Shown here in pieces: positions 25,518-33,735 of a stretch of 42,128 nucleotides of DNA; position 1 is the stretch's first letter, and each line of letters begins with the position of its first letter. The translations under genes and the position numbers were made by a program. The stretch is from Streptomyces tailanensis (lineage in GTDB: Bacteria; Actinomycetota; Actinomycetes; Streptomycetales; Streptomycetaceae), in assembly GCF_008386495.1 (NCBI RefSeq), contig NZ_VTHJ01000073.1:1-42128 (forward strand). The letters run 5' to 3'. The notes beneath the pieces were generated by a model. The model made no database searches, had not been told where the DNA came from, and was given only the letters and a program-made list of their open reading frames with translations.

Positions 25518-27793
25518 CAGGCTTCACCCACCGTTTCCAGATCCGGGTCGAGGTCCATGGTCAGGAAGCCGGTGCCGGCCTGGGCGCGGACCTCGCGGCC
25601 CTGCGCCGACAGGCCCCACGGTGCTCGCGGGTCGCCGCACGAGGCCCGCAGCACGTTTCCCTCCCGTACAACCGTGAACGTCGTGTCGCCCACCGGGACC
25701 GTGACCTGGGCGCCGCGTTCGAGGCCGTAGGCGTGCAGGGTGACGTCGTCGGCGTGGTCGTAGTCGGGGCGGTCCGCCGTCGCGCCCACGGGGATCACCG
25801 CCCCCGGCCGTACCAGCAGCGGCACGCTGAGGAAGTCGTGGCGCTCGCGGATCCAGCGGGGGCCGGTGACCGTCTCGCCGGTCAGGAAGTGGGTCCAGGT
25901 GCCCTCGGGGACGTAGTACGTGACGTCGCCCTCGTCGCTGAACACGGGGGCGACGAGGAGGTCAGGGCCGAGCATGTACTGGCGTTCCAGATGGGCGCAG
26001 CCGGGGTCGTCGGGGAACTCCAGGACCATCGCCCGCATCATCGGCAGGCCCTCGGTGTGGGCGGTGCGCGCGGCCTCGTAGAGGTAGGGCATGAGGCTGA
26101 GCTTCAGACGGGTGAACGTGCGCAGGACGTCCACCGACTCGTCGTCGAAGAGCCAGGGGACGCGGTACGAGGACGAGCCGTGCAGGCGACTGTGGGAGGA
26201 GAGCAGGCCGAAGGCGATCCAGCGCTTGAACAGGGCCGGTGTCGGGGTGCCCTCGAAGCCGCCGATGTCGTGGCTCCAGTAGCCGAAGCCGGACAGGCCG
26301 AGCGAGAGGCCGCCGCGCAGGGACTCGGCCATCGACTCGTAGGTGGCCTCGCAGTCGCCGCCCCAGTGCACGGGGAAGCGCTGGCTGCCGGTGGTGGCCG
26401 AGCGGGAGAAGAGTACGGCCTCGCCCTCGCCGCGGTGTTTGCGCAGGACGTCGAAGACGGTCCGGTTGTATAGGTACGTGTAGTAGTTGTGCATCCGCTC
26501 CGGGTCCGAGCCGTCGGCCCAGGCCACGTCCGTGGGCACCCGCTCGCCGAAGTCGGCCTTGAAGCAGTCGACGCCCTGGGCGAGGAGCGCTTCGAGCTTC
26601 GCCGCGTACCAGGCCCGGGCGGCCGGGTTGGTGAAGTCGACCAGGGCCATGCCCGGCTGCCACAGGTCCCACTGCCACACGCTGCCGTCCGGGCGCTTCA
26701 GCAGATATCCGGCGGCCTTGCCCTCCGCGAACAGCGGGGAGCGCTGGGCGATGTAGGGGTTGAGCCATACGCAGATCCGCAGCCCGCGTGCCTTCAGCCG
26801 CGCCAGCATGCCCTCCGGGTCGGGGAAGACGCGTGGATCCCACTGGAAGTCGCACCAGTGGTACTCGCGCATCCAGAAGCAGTCGAAGTGGAAGACGGAC
26901 AGGGGCAGCGCGCGCTCCCGCATGCCGTCGATGAAGGAGGTCACCGTCTCCTCGTCGTAGGAGGTGGTGAAGGAGGTGGAGAGCCACAGGCCGAAGGACC
27001 AGGCGGGCGGGAGCGCCGGGCGGCCGGTGAGGGCCGTGTACTTGCGCAGGATGTCCTTCGGGGTCGGGCCGTAGATGACGTAGTACGTCAACTCCTGGGC
27101 CTCCGCGCTGAACTGGACCCTCGACACCACCTCCGACGCCACCTCGAACGACACCTTGCCGGGGTGGTCGACGAAGACGCCGTAGCCCGCGTCCGTCAGG
27201 AAGAACGGCACGTTCTTGTACGCCTGCTCGCTGCACGTGCCGCCGTCGGCCTGCCAGATGTCGACGACCTGACCGTTCTTGACCAGCGGGCCGAAGCGCT
27301 CGCCGAGGCCGTAGACGGACGTGCCCACCCTCAGATTCAGCTGTTCACGCAGGTAGTGCGCCCCCGTCGCGTCCCGCATGATGCCCATGTTCTTGGCGCC
27401 GCTGGTCGTGAGGGGGTGGCCGTGGGCGAGGAAGTCGACCTGCCAGGGGCCGCCGCGCGCGACCCGGACCGACAGCGCGCCCGAGGTGAGGGTCGCGTGC
27501 TCGTCGTCGTACGAGACCTGGGGGGTGGTCTCGTCCTCGGTGAGTTCGAACTCGGGACCGCGGGGCTGCTCGCCCGTGAGGTGGGTCAGGGTGAGGCCGA
27601 TGACGTCGGGCATCGGGGTGTGCGCGTTGATCGTCACGACCGGTCCCTTCAGCAGGTCGCCGCGGCTGCGGACGGGTCTGGTCGGCGCGTGGATCTCCAG
27701 CACACCGTCCGACTCCGCGACGTCGAGGACCTCGGCCGGGTAGGCCGCGGTGACGCCCTCGCGGAGCAGCCAGTAACCATCGGTGAACTTCAT
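25517..27793 (-). CDS. GH31 alpha-xylosidase-like glycoside hydrolase
   Basis: A 758-residue cytoplasmic enzyme without signal peptide, resembling E. coli YicI. The GH31 nucleophile Asp414 lies in FKADFGERVP and the acid/base Asp480 in VHWGGDCEAT, close to positions 416 and 482 of YicI. Active-site neighbours FHFDCFWM, WDPRVFPD and YWSHDIGGFEG are intact. The KxDFGE signature and length favour alpha-xylosidase over alpha-glucosidase. It would remove alpha-xylosyl units from imported oligosaccharides such as isoprimeverose. AAGGA lies eight bases ahead of the ATG at 27793. It is 11 bp after a permease gene and couples to lacI by a TGATG overlap. Confidence 0.92.
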   Translation of the reverse strand: MKFTDGYWLLREGVTAAYPAEVLDVAESDGVLEIHAPTRPVRSRGDLLKGPVVTINAHTPMPDVIGLTLTHLTGEQPRGPEFELTEDETTPQVSYDDEHATLTSGALSVRVARGGPWQVDFLAHGHPLTTSGAKNMGIMRDATGAHYLREQLNLRVGTSVYGLGERFGPLVKNGQVVDIWQADGGTCSEQAYKNVPFFLTDAGYGVFVDHPGKVSFEVASEVVSRVQFSAEAQELTYYVIYGPTPKDILRKYTALTGRPALPPAWSFGLWLSTSFTTSYDEETVTSFIDGMRERALPLSVFHFDCFWMREYHWCDFQWDPRVFPDPEGMLARLKARGLRICVWLNPYIAQRSPLFAEGKAAGYLLKRPDGSVWQWDLWQPGMALVDFTNPAARAWYAAKLEALLAQGVDCFKADFGERVPTDVAWADGSDPERMHNYYTYLYNRTVFDVLRKHRGEGEAVLFSRSATTGSQRFPVHWGGDCEATYESMAESLRGGLSLGLSGFGYWSHDIGGFEGTPTPALFKRWIAFGLLSSHSRLHGSSSYRVPWLFDDESVDVLRTFTRLKLSLMPYLYEAARTAHTEGLPMMRAMVLEFPDDPGCAHLERQYMLGPDLLVAPVFSDEGDVTYYVPEGTWTHFLTGETVTGPRWIRERHDFLSVPLLVRPGAVIPVGATADRPDYDHADDVTLHAYGLERGAQVTVPVGDTTFTVVREGNVLRASCGDPRAPWGLSAQGREVRAQAGTGFLTMDLDPDLETVGEA

Positions 27794-27804
27794 GTGGGGG
27801 GTCC

Positions 27805-28629
27805 TTACTTCACGGCGCCCACGGCGATGCCGCGGGTGAGGGTGCGTTGGAAGACGAGGAAGAACACGAGGGCGGGCAGGACGCCGAGGAGGGCGGCCGC
27901 GTTGGTCATCGTCGCGTCCATCAGACGCTGGCCCTGGAGGACGCCGAGCGCCACCGACACCGTCTGGTTGTCGTTGGAGATCAGCATGACCAGGGGGAGC
28001 AGGAACTCGTTCCAGGTCCAGATGAAGAAGAAGACCAGCAGGACGCCGAGGGTGGGGCGGCTGACGGGGACGACGATCCGCCAGAGGACCTGCCATCGGC
28101 TCGCCCCGTCGATCCGGGCGGCCTCGATGATCTCGCGGGGGAACTGGCCGAGCACGGAGGCGAGGAGGTACGTGCCGAAGGCCGCCTGGATCACCGTGAA
28201 GACGATGATCACGCTCAACCTCGTGTCATACAGGCCGACTTCCTTGCTCAGGTAGTAGACCGGGTAGACCAGCGCCTCCTGCGGCAGCATGTTCGCCAGG
28301 ACGAAGAACGCCAGCACCCAGGTACGGCCCCGGACGCGGCCGATGCCGATCGCGTACGCGTTGAGGATGGACAGGACGACGGCCAGGGCGGCGACGGAGC
28401 CGCTGATCAGGAGGGAGTTGAAGAGCTTCTGGCCGTAGTCGACGCGTTCCCAGAAGTCCTTCAGACCGTCGAGGTAGAGGCCGTCGGGGAGGCTGAGGGG
28501 GCCGTTCTGGGCGTACTCCGTCGGGGACTTGACCGCGTTGACGGCGACGATCAGGAACGGGACGACCATGAAGAGGGCGGCGATGACCAGGGCGATGAGC
28601 ACCGGGTAGCGGCGTAGAGCGGTCGTCAT
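27805..28629 (-). CDS. Carbohydrate ABC transporter permease (MalG type)
   Basis: A 274-residue membrane subunit with six hydrophobic segments, the first at about 10-32 (LIALVIAALFMVVPFLIVAV). The EAA loop reads EAARIDGASRWQVLWRIVVP, the ATPase contact. The C-terminal GIAVGAVK is typical. The ATG at 28629 overlaps the upstream permease stop by 4 bp (ATGA). It belongs to the importer feeding the GH31 enzyme. No ATPase gene is in the operon; use of a shared MsiK-type ATPase is inferred. Confidence 0.94.
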   Translation of the reverse strand: MTTALRRYPVLIALVIAALFMVVPFLIVAVNAVKSPTEYAQNGPLSLPDGLYLDGLKDFWERVDYGQKLFNSLLISGSVAALAVVLSILNAYAIGIGRVRGRTWVLAFFVLANMLPQEALVYPVYYLSKEVGLYDTRLSVIIVFTVIQAAFGTYLLASVLGQFPREIIEAARIDGASRWQVLWRIVVPVSRPTLGVLLVFFFIWTWNEFLLPLVMLISNDNQTVSVALGVLQGQRLMDATMTNAAALLGVLPALVFFLVFQRTLTRGIAVGAVK

Positions 28630-29618
28630 GTGCGGAGCCCCTCCTCGGCGTCCTCGGCGCGGGTCTGGAGCTTGAGGCCGATGAGGGCCAGGGCGAGGAT
28701 GATGATGGTCAGGACGGTGGAGATCGCGGCGCCGTAGCCGACCTGGGTCTTCTCGAAGAACGTGGTGAAGGAGAAGTACGACGGCACGTTGGTGGCGCCG
28801 CCGGGGCCGCCCTTCGTCAGGACGTACACCGCGCCGAACACCTTGAGCGCGGCGATCGTGCACCACAGCAGGACGACATAGATCTCGGGGCGGATCTGCG
28901 GCAGTGTGATGTGCCAGAAGCGGCGCCACCAGCCGGCGCCGTCCAGTTCGGCGGCCTCGTACAGCTGGGGGTCGACGCGCCCGAGCCCCGCCATGAAGAC
29001 GACCAGCGGGAAGCCGAGCTGCACCCACACCATGACGCCCATGACGGACCACAGGGCGAGATCCGGGTCGCCGAGCCAGTCCTGCTGCCAGGAGCCGAGG
29101 CCGACGGCGTCGAGGAGTTCGTTGAGGGAGCCGTTCTCGGGGGCGAGGATCCAGCTCCAGACGATGCCGGCGACCGCGATCGGCAGCACCTGCGGCAGGT
29201 AGAAGCAGGCGCGCAGGACGGCGACGGCCTTCGAGCCGTGGTGCTTGTCGATGTAGTCGAACAGGGCGGCGGCGAGGACGAGTCCGACGGCCGTCGGTAC
29301 GAGGGCCATGGCGACGACCATGAACAGGCTGTGCCGGAACGACGCCCAGAAGTCGGCGTCGTCCATCAGCTCCCGGTAGTTGGCGAGGCCCGACCACTCC
29401 GGCGTCCCCACGCCCTGCCACTCGGTGAAGCTCGCGCCCGTGTTCATCAGGAACGGGACGACGATCACGGCGAGGAAGGCGAGGACGCCGGGGAGGAGGA
29501 ACAGGGCGTAGGAGTCGCGGGGGCGGTTACGGGGGCGGCGCGGGCCGCTGTGGTCGTGCTTGCCGACAGCCCGCGCGCCCCGGCTCCGGCCCCCGCCCCG
29601 CTCGGCGGTCACCGTCAC
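28626..29618 (-). CDS. Carbohydrate ABC transporter permease (MalF type)
   Basis: A 330-residue membrane subunit. A basic, Arg-rich cytoplasmic N terminus of about 35 residues precedes membrane segment one (YALFLLPGVLAFLAVIVVPF). The EAA loop is YEAAELDGAGWWRRFWHITL. VLTKGGPGGATNV is a common signature in this family. The GTG at 29618 overlaps the binding-protein stop by 4 bp (GTGA), indicating coupled translation. It works with the next permease and the lipoprotein in one importer. Confidence 0.93.
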   Translation of the reverse strand: MTVTAERGGGRSRGARAVGKHDHSGPRRPRNRPRDSYALFLLPGVLAFLAVIVVPFLMNTGASFTEWQGVGTPEWSGLANYRELMDDADFWASFRHSLFMVVAMALVPTAVGLVLAAALFDYIDKHHGSKAVAVLRACFYLPQVLPIAVAGIVWSWILAPENGSLNELLDAVGLGSWQQDWLGDPDLALWSVMGVMVWVQLGFPLVVFMAGLGRVDPQLYEAAELDGAGWWRRFWHITLPQIRPEIYVVLLWCTIAALKVFGAVYVLTKGGPGGATNVPSYFSFTTFFEKTQVGYGAAISTVLTIIILALALIGLKLQTRAEDAEEGLRT

Positions 29619-30910
29619 TGTTCCGGTGCGTCCTTCTCGTACGCCTCCCCGATCGTGTCCAGGTAGGCGTCCGGCTCCGCGCTGCCGGTGATCAGCTTCT
29701 GGGTCTCGGAGACGAGGACGTCGTAGAAGCCGGGGACGGGCCAGTCGGGGTAGAAGGCCAGGCCATCCTTGTCGGAGAGGGTGTTGAAGTCGGAGATCAG
29801 CTCCTTGGCCTGTGGGTCGGTGATGGCGGCCGGGTCGGCGGCCACCGGGACACCGCCCTTGTTGCCGAGCAGGTTCTGGATCTTCTCCGACATGGTGATG
29901 TCGATGAAGTCGTACGCCAGTTCCTTGTTCTTGGCGCCCTTGGGGACGACCCAGAGGTTGCCGCCGGAGCCGAGGGTGAGGTTCGTGTCGGGCCACAGGA
30001 AGGTGCCCCAGTCGAAGTTGTTCTCCGCCTTGAAGCGGCCGTACCACCAGCTCCCCGAGAACAGGATCGGCGCCTTGCCCTGGATGAACGAGACGCCCGC
30101 GTCCTCGGCCTTCGTGCCGCTGGACTTCTCGCTGATGTACCCCTTCTTCACCCAGTCGGCGAAGGTCTCGGCCCCGTACGTCCAGGCCGCGTCATGGAAG
30201 TCCGCCTTGCCCTTGTACAGCTCGTACGAGTCCACCCAGGCACGGTCCGCCTTGCTCAGCGCCAGCTGGTACAGGTACTGCTGGGCCATGTACTCGGCGC
30301 CCGCGTTGGCGAGCGGGGTGATGCCCTCGTCGACGAACTTGTCCATGGCGGCGGTGAGTTCGGCGAGTGTGGTGGGCTCGGCGATGCCGTGCTTCGCGAA
30401 GAGGTCCTTGTTGTAGAAGACCATCGTGTACTCGGCGTAGTTCGGCACGCCGAACCAGTTGCCGGAGCCCATCACGCCGTTCGCGTCGTACTGGCTGGTC
30501 GTTCTGACGCCCGCGCTGAGCTTCTTGTCCCAGCCGCGCTTCGTGGCCTCGCCGGTGAGGTCGGTGAGGAGGCCCTGCTTGGAGAGCAGCCCGGCGGTGG
30601 CGTTGCCCTTGTTGTACTCCATCAGGTCGGGCGCGTCGGAGGAGTTGAGGACCATCGGGGCGGTCTTCTGGATCTGCTCGAAACCTTTCTCCTCGAACTC
30701 GACCTTGACGCCGGGGTGCGTTCTCTCGAACTCCTTGATGGCCTCCGCCCAGGCCACGCCCATCGCGCTGTCGGGGCTCTCGTAGTGCCAGAGGCGGAGG
30801 GTCTTGCCGTCGGAGGACCCGCTGTCCGAGTCACCGCAGGAGGTCAGGAGCAGGGCTCCGCTCAGAGCCACCGCGGCGACCGCCGTCACACGCCTTCGTG
30901 CCGTCAACAT
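29615..30910 (-). CDS. Extracellular sugar-binding lipoprotein of ABC importer
   Basis: A 431-residue family 1 solute-binding protein and first gene of the operon lipoprotein-permease-permease-GH31-lacI. The signal ends in lipobox LLLTSC, making Cys25 the lipid anchor. KTLRLWHYESPDSAMGVAW and VKVEFEEKGFEQIQKTAPM mark the first lobe, and the SGSWWYGRF region the hinge side. The ATG at 30910 has TGGAGG six bases upstream; the frame stays open 24 codons further through a direct-repeat promoter region. Ligand probably an alpha-xyloside, from the neighbouring GH31 gene; this is inference. Confidence 0.93.
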   Translation of the reverse strand: MLTARRRVTAVAAVALSGALLLTSCGDSDSGSSDGKTLRLWHYESPDSAMGVAWAEAIKEFERTHPGVKVEFEEKGFEQIQKTAPMVLNSSDAPDLMEYNKGNATAGLLSKQGLLTDLTGEATKRGWDKKLSAGVRTTSQYDANGVMGSGNWFGVPNYAEYTMVFYNKDLFAKHGIAEPTTLAELTAAMDKFVDEGITPLANAGAEYMAQQYLYQLALSKADRAWVDSYELYKGKADFHDAAWTYGAETFADWVKKGYISEKSSGTKAEDAGVSFIQGKAPILFSGSWWYGRFKAENNFDWGTFLWPDTNLTLGSGGNLWVVPKGAKNKELAYDFIDITMSEKIQNLLGNKGGVPVAADPAAITDPQAKELISDFNTLSDKDGLAFYPDWPVPGFYDVLVSETQKLITGSAEPDAYLDTIGEAYEKDAPEQ

Positions 30911-30942
30911 CCTGTGCCTCCAGGGGAGTCGGATGGGTATCG

Positions 30943-30976
30943 GGACGTATCTGGGACGTAACTGGACGTATCTGGG
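30943..30976. repeat. 13-bp direct repeat, 21-bp period, upstream of the importer operon
   Basis: GGACGTATCTGGG occurs at 30943-30955 and again at 30964-30976, a 21-bp spacing, two helical turns. A partial third GGACGTA lies between. It sits in the leader of the importer operon, downstream of the palindromic operators, and could bind a protein on one DNA face. Confidence 0.5.
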
Positions 30977-31012
30977 CGTCACGCAGCGGCCGTACGGTTG
31001 TCGAACGGCGTA

Positions 31013-31028
31013 GTCGAATCGTTTCGAT
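31013..31028. promoter_or_regulatory. Second, imperfect LacI-type operator
   Basis: GTCGAATCGTTTCGAT has six of eight palindromic pairs and shares the GTCGAA/TTCGA half-sites with the perfect palindrome 23 bp further on. Centre-to-centre spacing is about two helical turns. Another single GTCGAA half-site is at 31000-31005. Confidence 0.6.
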
Positions 31029-31035
31029 GCGTGAC

Positions 31036-31051
31036 GTCGAAGCGCTTCGAC
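31036..31051. promoter_or_regulatory. LacI-family operator of the ABC/GH31 operon
   Basis: GTCGAAGCGCTTCGAC is a perfect 16-bp palindrome with the central CG typical of LacI-family sites. It lies about 130 bp upstream of the importer start codon on the same strand. The LacI regulator encoded at the operon end is the probable ligand. Confidence 0.75.
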
Positions 31052-31094
31052 GGGGGAAGGTATGTGCGAGTCGGGGGTCCGTCAAGAGGGCCCG

Positions 31095-32489
31095 TCAGTG
31101 GGGCGCGGGCGAATCGGCGGTCTTGCCGCTCGTCCTGTGCGAGCGGCTGAACAGGGCGAGCAGCAGGGCCGTCCCGGCGGCGAGGATCGGTACCGCGAAT
31201 CCGGCGGTGTCCGGGCCCGGCCCGTGTTCCACCATCCAGCCGCCGAGTGCCGATCCGCCCGCGATCCCGCCGAGCAGGCCGGTGACGGCGAGGGTCATTC
31301 CCTCGTTCAACTGGCCCTCGGGGGTGCGCCGCTGGACGATCGTCATCGCGGTGACCATGGTCGGGGCGGTGGCCATGCCGGCGAGGAGGACGGCGGGGGC
31401 CAGGGCGAGGAGGGAGCCGAGCGCGGATGCGGTGAGCCAGGGGAGGGCCATCAGGGCCGTCATCGCGGTGAGGCAGTAGAGGAAACGGCGGTCTGTCGAC
31501 CCCTTCACTCTCAGTGCCCCGAACGCCAGTCCCGCCACGCATGATCCCGCCGCCTGGAGGCCGAGGATCACTCCCGCCGCCGAGGTGTTGCCGCGGGCGT
31601 CCGCGTAGGCGATCGTCACGACCTCCAGGGAGCCGAATATTGCGCCCATGGCGAGGAAGACGGCCACGAGGGAGGGGATGCCGGGGGTGCGGATCGGGGA
31701 CCTCGCGGTCGTACGGCCGGCGGGGGGCGGCTCCGTCGTGCGCTGGGCGGCGAAGATCAGTACGCCGGTCATGCAGATCAGGCCGCCTATCAGGGTTCCG
31801 GCCTCGGGGAACAGGGTGGTGCAGAGGAATGCCGCCAGTACCGGGCCCAGCATGAAGCAGAGTTCGTCCGCCGCCTGTTCGAAGGAGTTCGCGGTGTGGA
31901 GGGCGGCCGGGTCGTCCTTCAGCAGGTGGGCCCAGCGGGCGCGGGACATGCCGCCGGTGTTGGGGACGGTGGCGGTGGCCATGTAGGAGGCGAACAGGGT
32001 CCAGGTGGGGGCGTTCCAGTGGACGCAGGCGATGAGGGCGAGGCTGCCGAGGAGGGCGAGTGCGGTTGCCGGGACCGCGATCTTGGCCTGGCCGTGGCGG
32101 TCGACCATGCGGGCGGTGTAGGGGGCGACCAGGGCGGTTGCGGCGAGGCCGGTCGCTACGACGGCGCCGGCGAGGGCGTAGTCGTGTGGGCCGGAGATCA
32201 TGAGGATGGCGCTCACGCTGAACATGCCCATGGGGAGGCGGGCGAGGATGCCGCTGGCGGCGAAGCCGCGGGTGCCGGGGAGTTTGAAGAGGTGGCGGTA
32301 GGGGGTTTGGGCGCCTGATAGCTCGGGGGCGTCTGTTGGGTGGCGACCGCGGGTGATTCGTGGTTTCTCGCGCCCCGCGGCGGAGCTGCAAATCGACGCA
32401 GCCCCGCGCCCCTTAAGGGGCGCTCCCCTTGAGCGGCCACGAGGGTTGAAGTCGGCTGCCACCAGCGCGTCTGCGGTGACGGTGAGCAT
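31095..32489 (-). CDS. MFS transporter, N terminus abutting a repeat element
   Basis: A major facilitator with about 12 hydrophobic segments, probably a drug or metabolite exporter. Motif A-like MVDRHGQAKI lies between segments 2 and 3, and the second half includes GLLGGIAGGSALGG. Homologous-looking sequence begins at TPYRHLFKLPGTRGF, but no ATG, GTG or TTG lies at a natural position there; repeat copy E adjoins directly. Options: ATG 32489 (464 residues, the first 58 or so coming from repeat and promoter DNA, GAGAGGG 11 bases ahead), or ATG 32231 (378 residues), which would lose most of segment one. I list the long form, but the start is doubtful. Diverges from a LysR-type gene, its likely regulator. 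Confidence 0.7.
   Translation of the reverse strand: MLTVTADALVAADFNPRGRSRGAPLKGRGAASICSSAAGREKPRITRGRHPTDAPELSGAQTPYRHLFKLPGTRGFAASGILARLPMGMFSVSAILMISGPHDYALAGAVVATGLAATALVAPYTARMVDRHGQAKIAVPATALALLGSLALIACVHWNAPTWTLFASYMATATVPNTGGMSRARWAHLLKDDPAALHTANSFEQAADELCFMLGPVLAAFLCTTLFPEAGTLIGGLICMTGVLIFAAQRTTEPPPAGRTTARSPIRTPGIPSLVAVFLAMGAIFGSLEVVTIAYADARGNTSAAGVILGLQAAGSCVAGLAFGALRVKGSTDRRFLYCLTAMTALMALPWLTASALGSLLALAPAVLLAGMATAPTMVTAMTIVQRRTPEGQLNEGMTLAVTGLLGGIAGGSALGGWMVEHGPGPDTAGFAVPILAAGTALLLALFSRSHRTSGKTADSPAPH
32311..32436 (-). repeat. Dispersed palindromic repeat, copy E, fused to MFS 5' end
   Basis: Shares GCGCCTGATAGCTCGGGGG, GCGGAGCTGCAAATCGACGC and AGCCCCGCGCCCCTTAAGGG with copies C and D. 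Its inner edge adjoins the codons for TPYRHLF of the MFS gene. The GCCCCTTAAGGGGC hairpin and a GCTCCCCTTGAGC hairpin follow. Confidence 0.75.
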
Positions 32490-32615
32490 GGGTGGGTGGG
32501 CCCTCTCGGGCCTGGGCGGTTGGTGTGGCATGTGATCAACCGTCGCCCCTCCCGTGATCCACCGTCCAACACTTACTCCGTGGCGATTCACGCACCTCGG
32601 TTGTAAGTTCCCGGG

Positions 32616-33572
32616 GTGCCTGAATCCCGTCTTCTCCGCGCCTTCCTCGCCGTCGCCGAAGAGTTGCACTTCACTCGGGCCGCCGCTCGGCTCTACGTCG
32701 CCCAGCAGGCGCTCAGCCGGGATATCCGGCGGCTGGAGCGGGAGTTGGGGGCGGAGCTCTTCGTGCGGACCACTCGGCAGGTGATGCTGACGGCGGACGG
32801 GGAGCGGCTGGTGCCGTATGCGCGGCGGGTGTTGGAGGCGCAGGACGAGTTGGTGGGCGCGTTTCGGCAGGCGCGGCCGTTGCTCGTGGACCTCAACTCG
32901 TCGGGGCTGGCCACCGGGCGGCGGGTGTTGGAGCGGGCGCGGGAGCTCGTGCCGGAGCTGGAGTTGATGGCGCGGTACGAGAGCGGGCTGACGTACGCGG
33001 CCGCCGAGATCCTCGCCGGGCGGCTCGACGTGTCGTTCGGGAGGTTCGCCGGGCTCGAACCGGCCGTGCGGGCACGGCTCGAACAGCAGCCGGTGCGGTG
33101 CGAGCCGATGGCGGTGATCGTGCCCGAGGATCACCGGCTGGCCGCGCTGGACGCCGTGTCGATGGCGGAGCTCGCGGGTGAGCGCGTGTACGCGGGGGCC
33201 GGGAATCCCCGTACGCCGGAGTGGACGGAGCTGGCGGAGCTGCTGTTCGAGGGGCGGGGGATCGAGGTCGCGCCGCCGGTGCCGCTCGCCGTGGGGCCGG
33301 AGGAGTTCGGGCGGCTCATGGCGAAGACGGGCACTCCCGTGCTCGCCGTCGTGGACCTTCCTCCCCTGCCGCGCACCGTGTCACGGCCGCTCGTCGACCC
33401 CGTACCGCTGTCACCTGTCTCGATGGTGTGGCGGAAGGGGCTCGCGCATCCGGGGCTCGATGCGCTGCGGCGGGCGGCGGCCGAGCTGGCGCGGGCGGAA
33501 GTATGGCTTTCATATCCAGAGGAAGGGTGGATTCCGGCCACAGATGCACTCATCATGATGACCTTCTCCTGA
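32616..33572 (+). CDS. LysR-family transcriptional regulator
   Basis: A 318-residue regulator. Residues 3-62 are the winged helix-turn-helix: RAFLAVAEELHFTRAAARLY, then QQALSRDIRRLERELGAELF and RTTRQVMLTADGERL. The C-terminal two-lobed effector domain is typical (RVLERARELVPELELMAR, GRLDVSFGRF, MAVIVPEDHRLA). The GTG at 32616 lies only 127 bp from the MFS region, divergently; no strong ribosome site, so a leaderless start is possible. Control of the MFS exporter is the standard expectation for such a pair. The effector is unknown. Confidence 0.92.
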   Translation: MPESRLLRAFLAVAEELHFTRAAARLYVAQQALSRDIRRLERELGAELFVRTTRQVMLTADGERLVPYARRVLEAQDELVGAFRQARPLLVDLNSSGLATGRRVLERARELVPELELMARYESGLTYAAAEILAGRLDVSFGRFAGLEPAVRARLEQQPVRCEPMAVIVPEDHRLAALDAVSMAELAGERVYAGAGNPRTPEWTELAELLFEGRGIEVAPPVPLAVGPEEFGRLMAKTGTPVLAVVDLPPLPRTVSRPLVDPVPLSPVSMVWRKGLAHPGLDALRRAAAELARAEVWLSYPEEGWIPATDALIMMTFS

Positions 33573-33735
33573 CATCACATCACCACACATTCCTCAAACG
33601 TTTACATGGGCACACGGGTGCGTGTGATGGGTGGGCGCCCCGGACAGGGTGGGGGCCCGGTCCGGTACAGGAAAGTGCGAGAGTCCGGCATCGAACACGT
33701 ACCCGCTTCTGTCCCGTGGGGGGAAGTGCGTGCAC

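Noticed and set aside
30979..32391. His/Arg/Pro-rich minus-strand frame overlapping the MFS gene.
   Set aside because: Shadow frame; the MFS frame has clear hydrophobic segments and family motifs.
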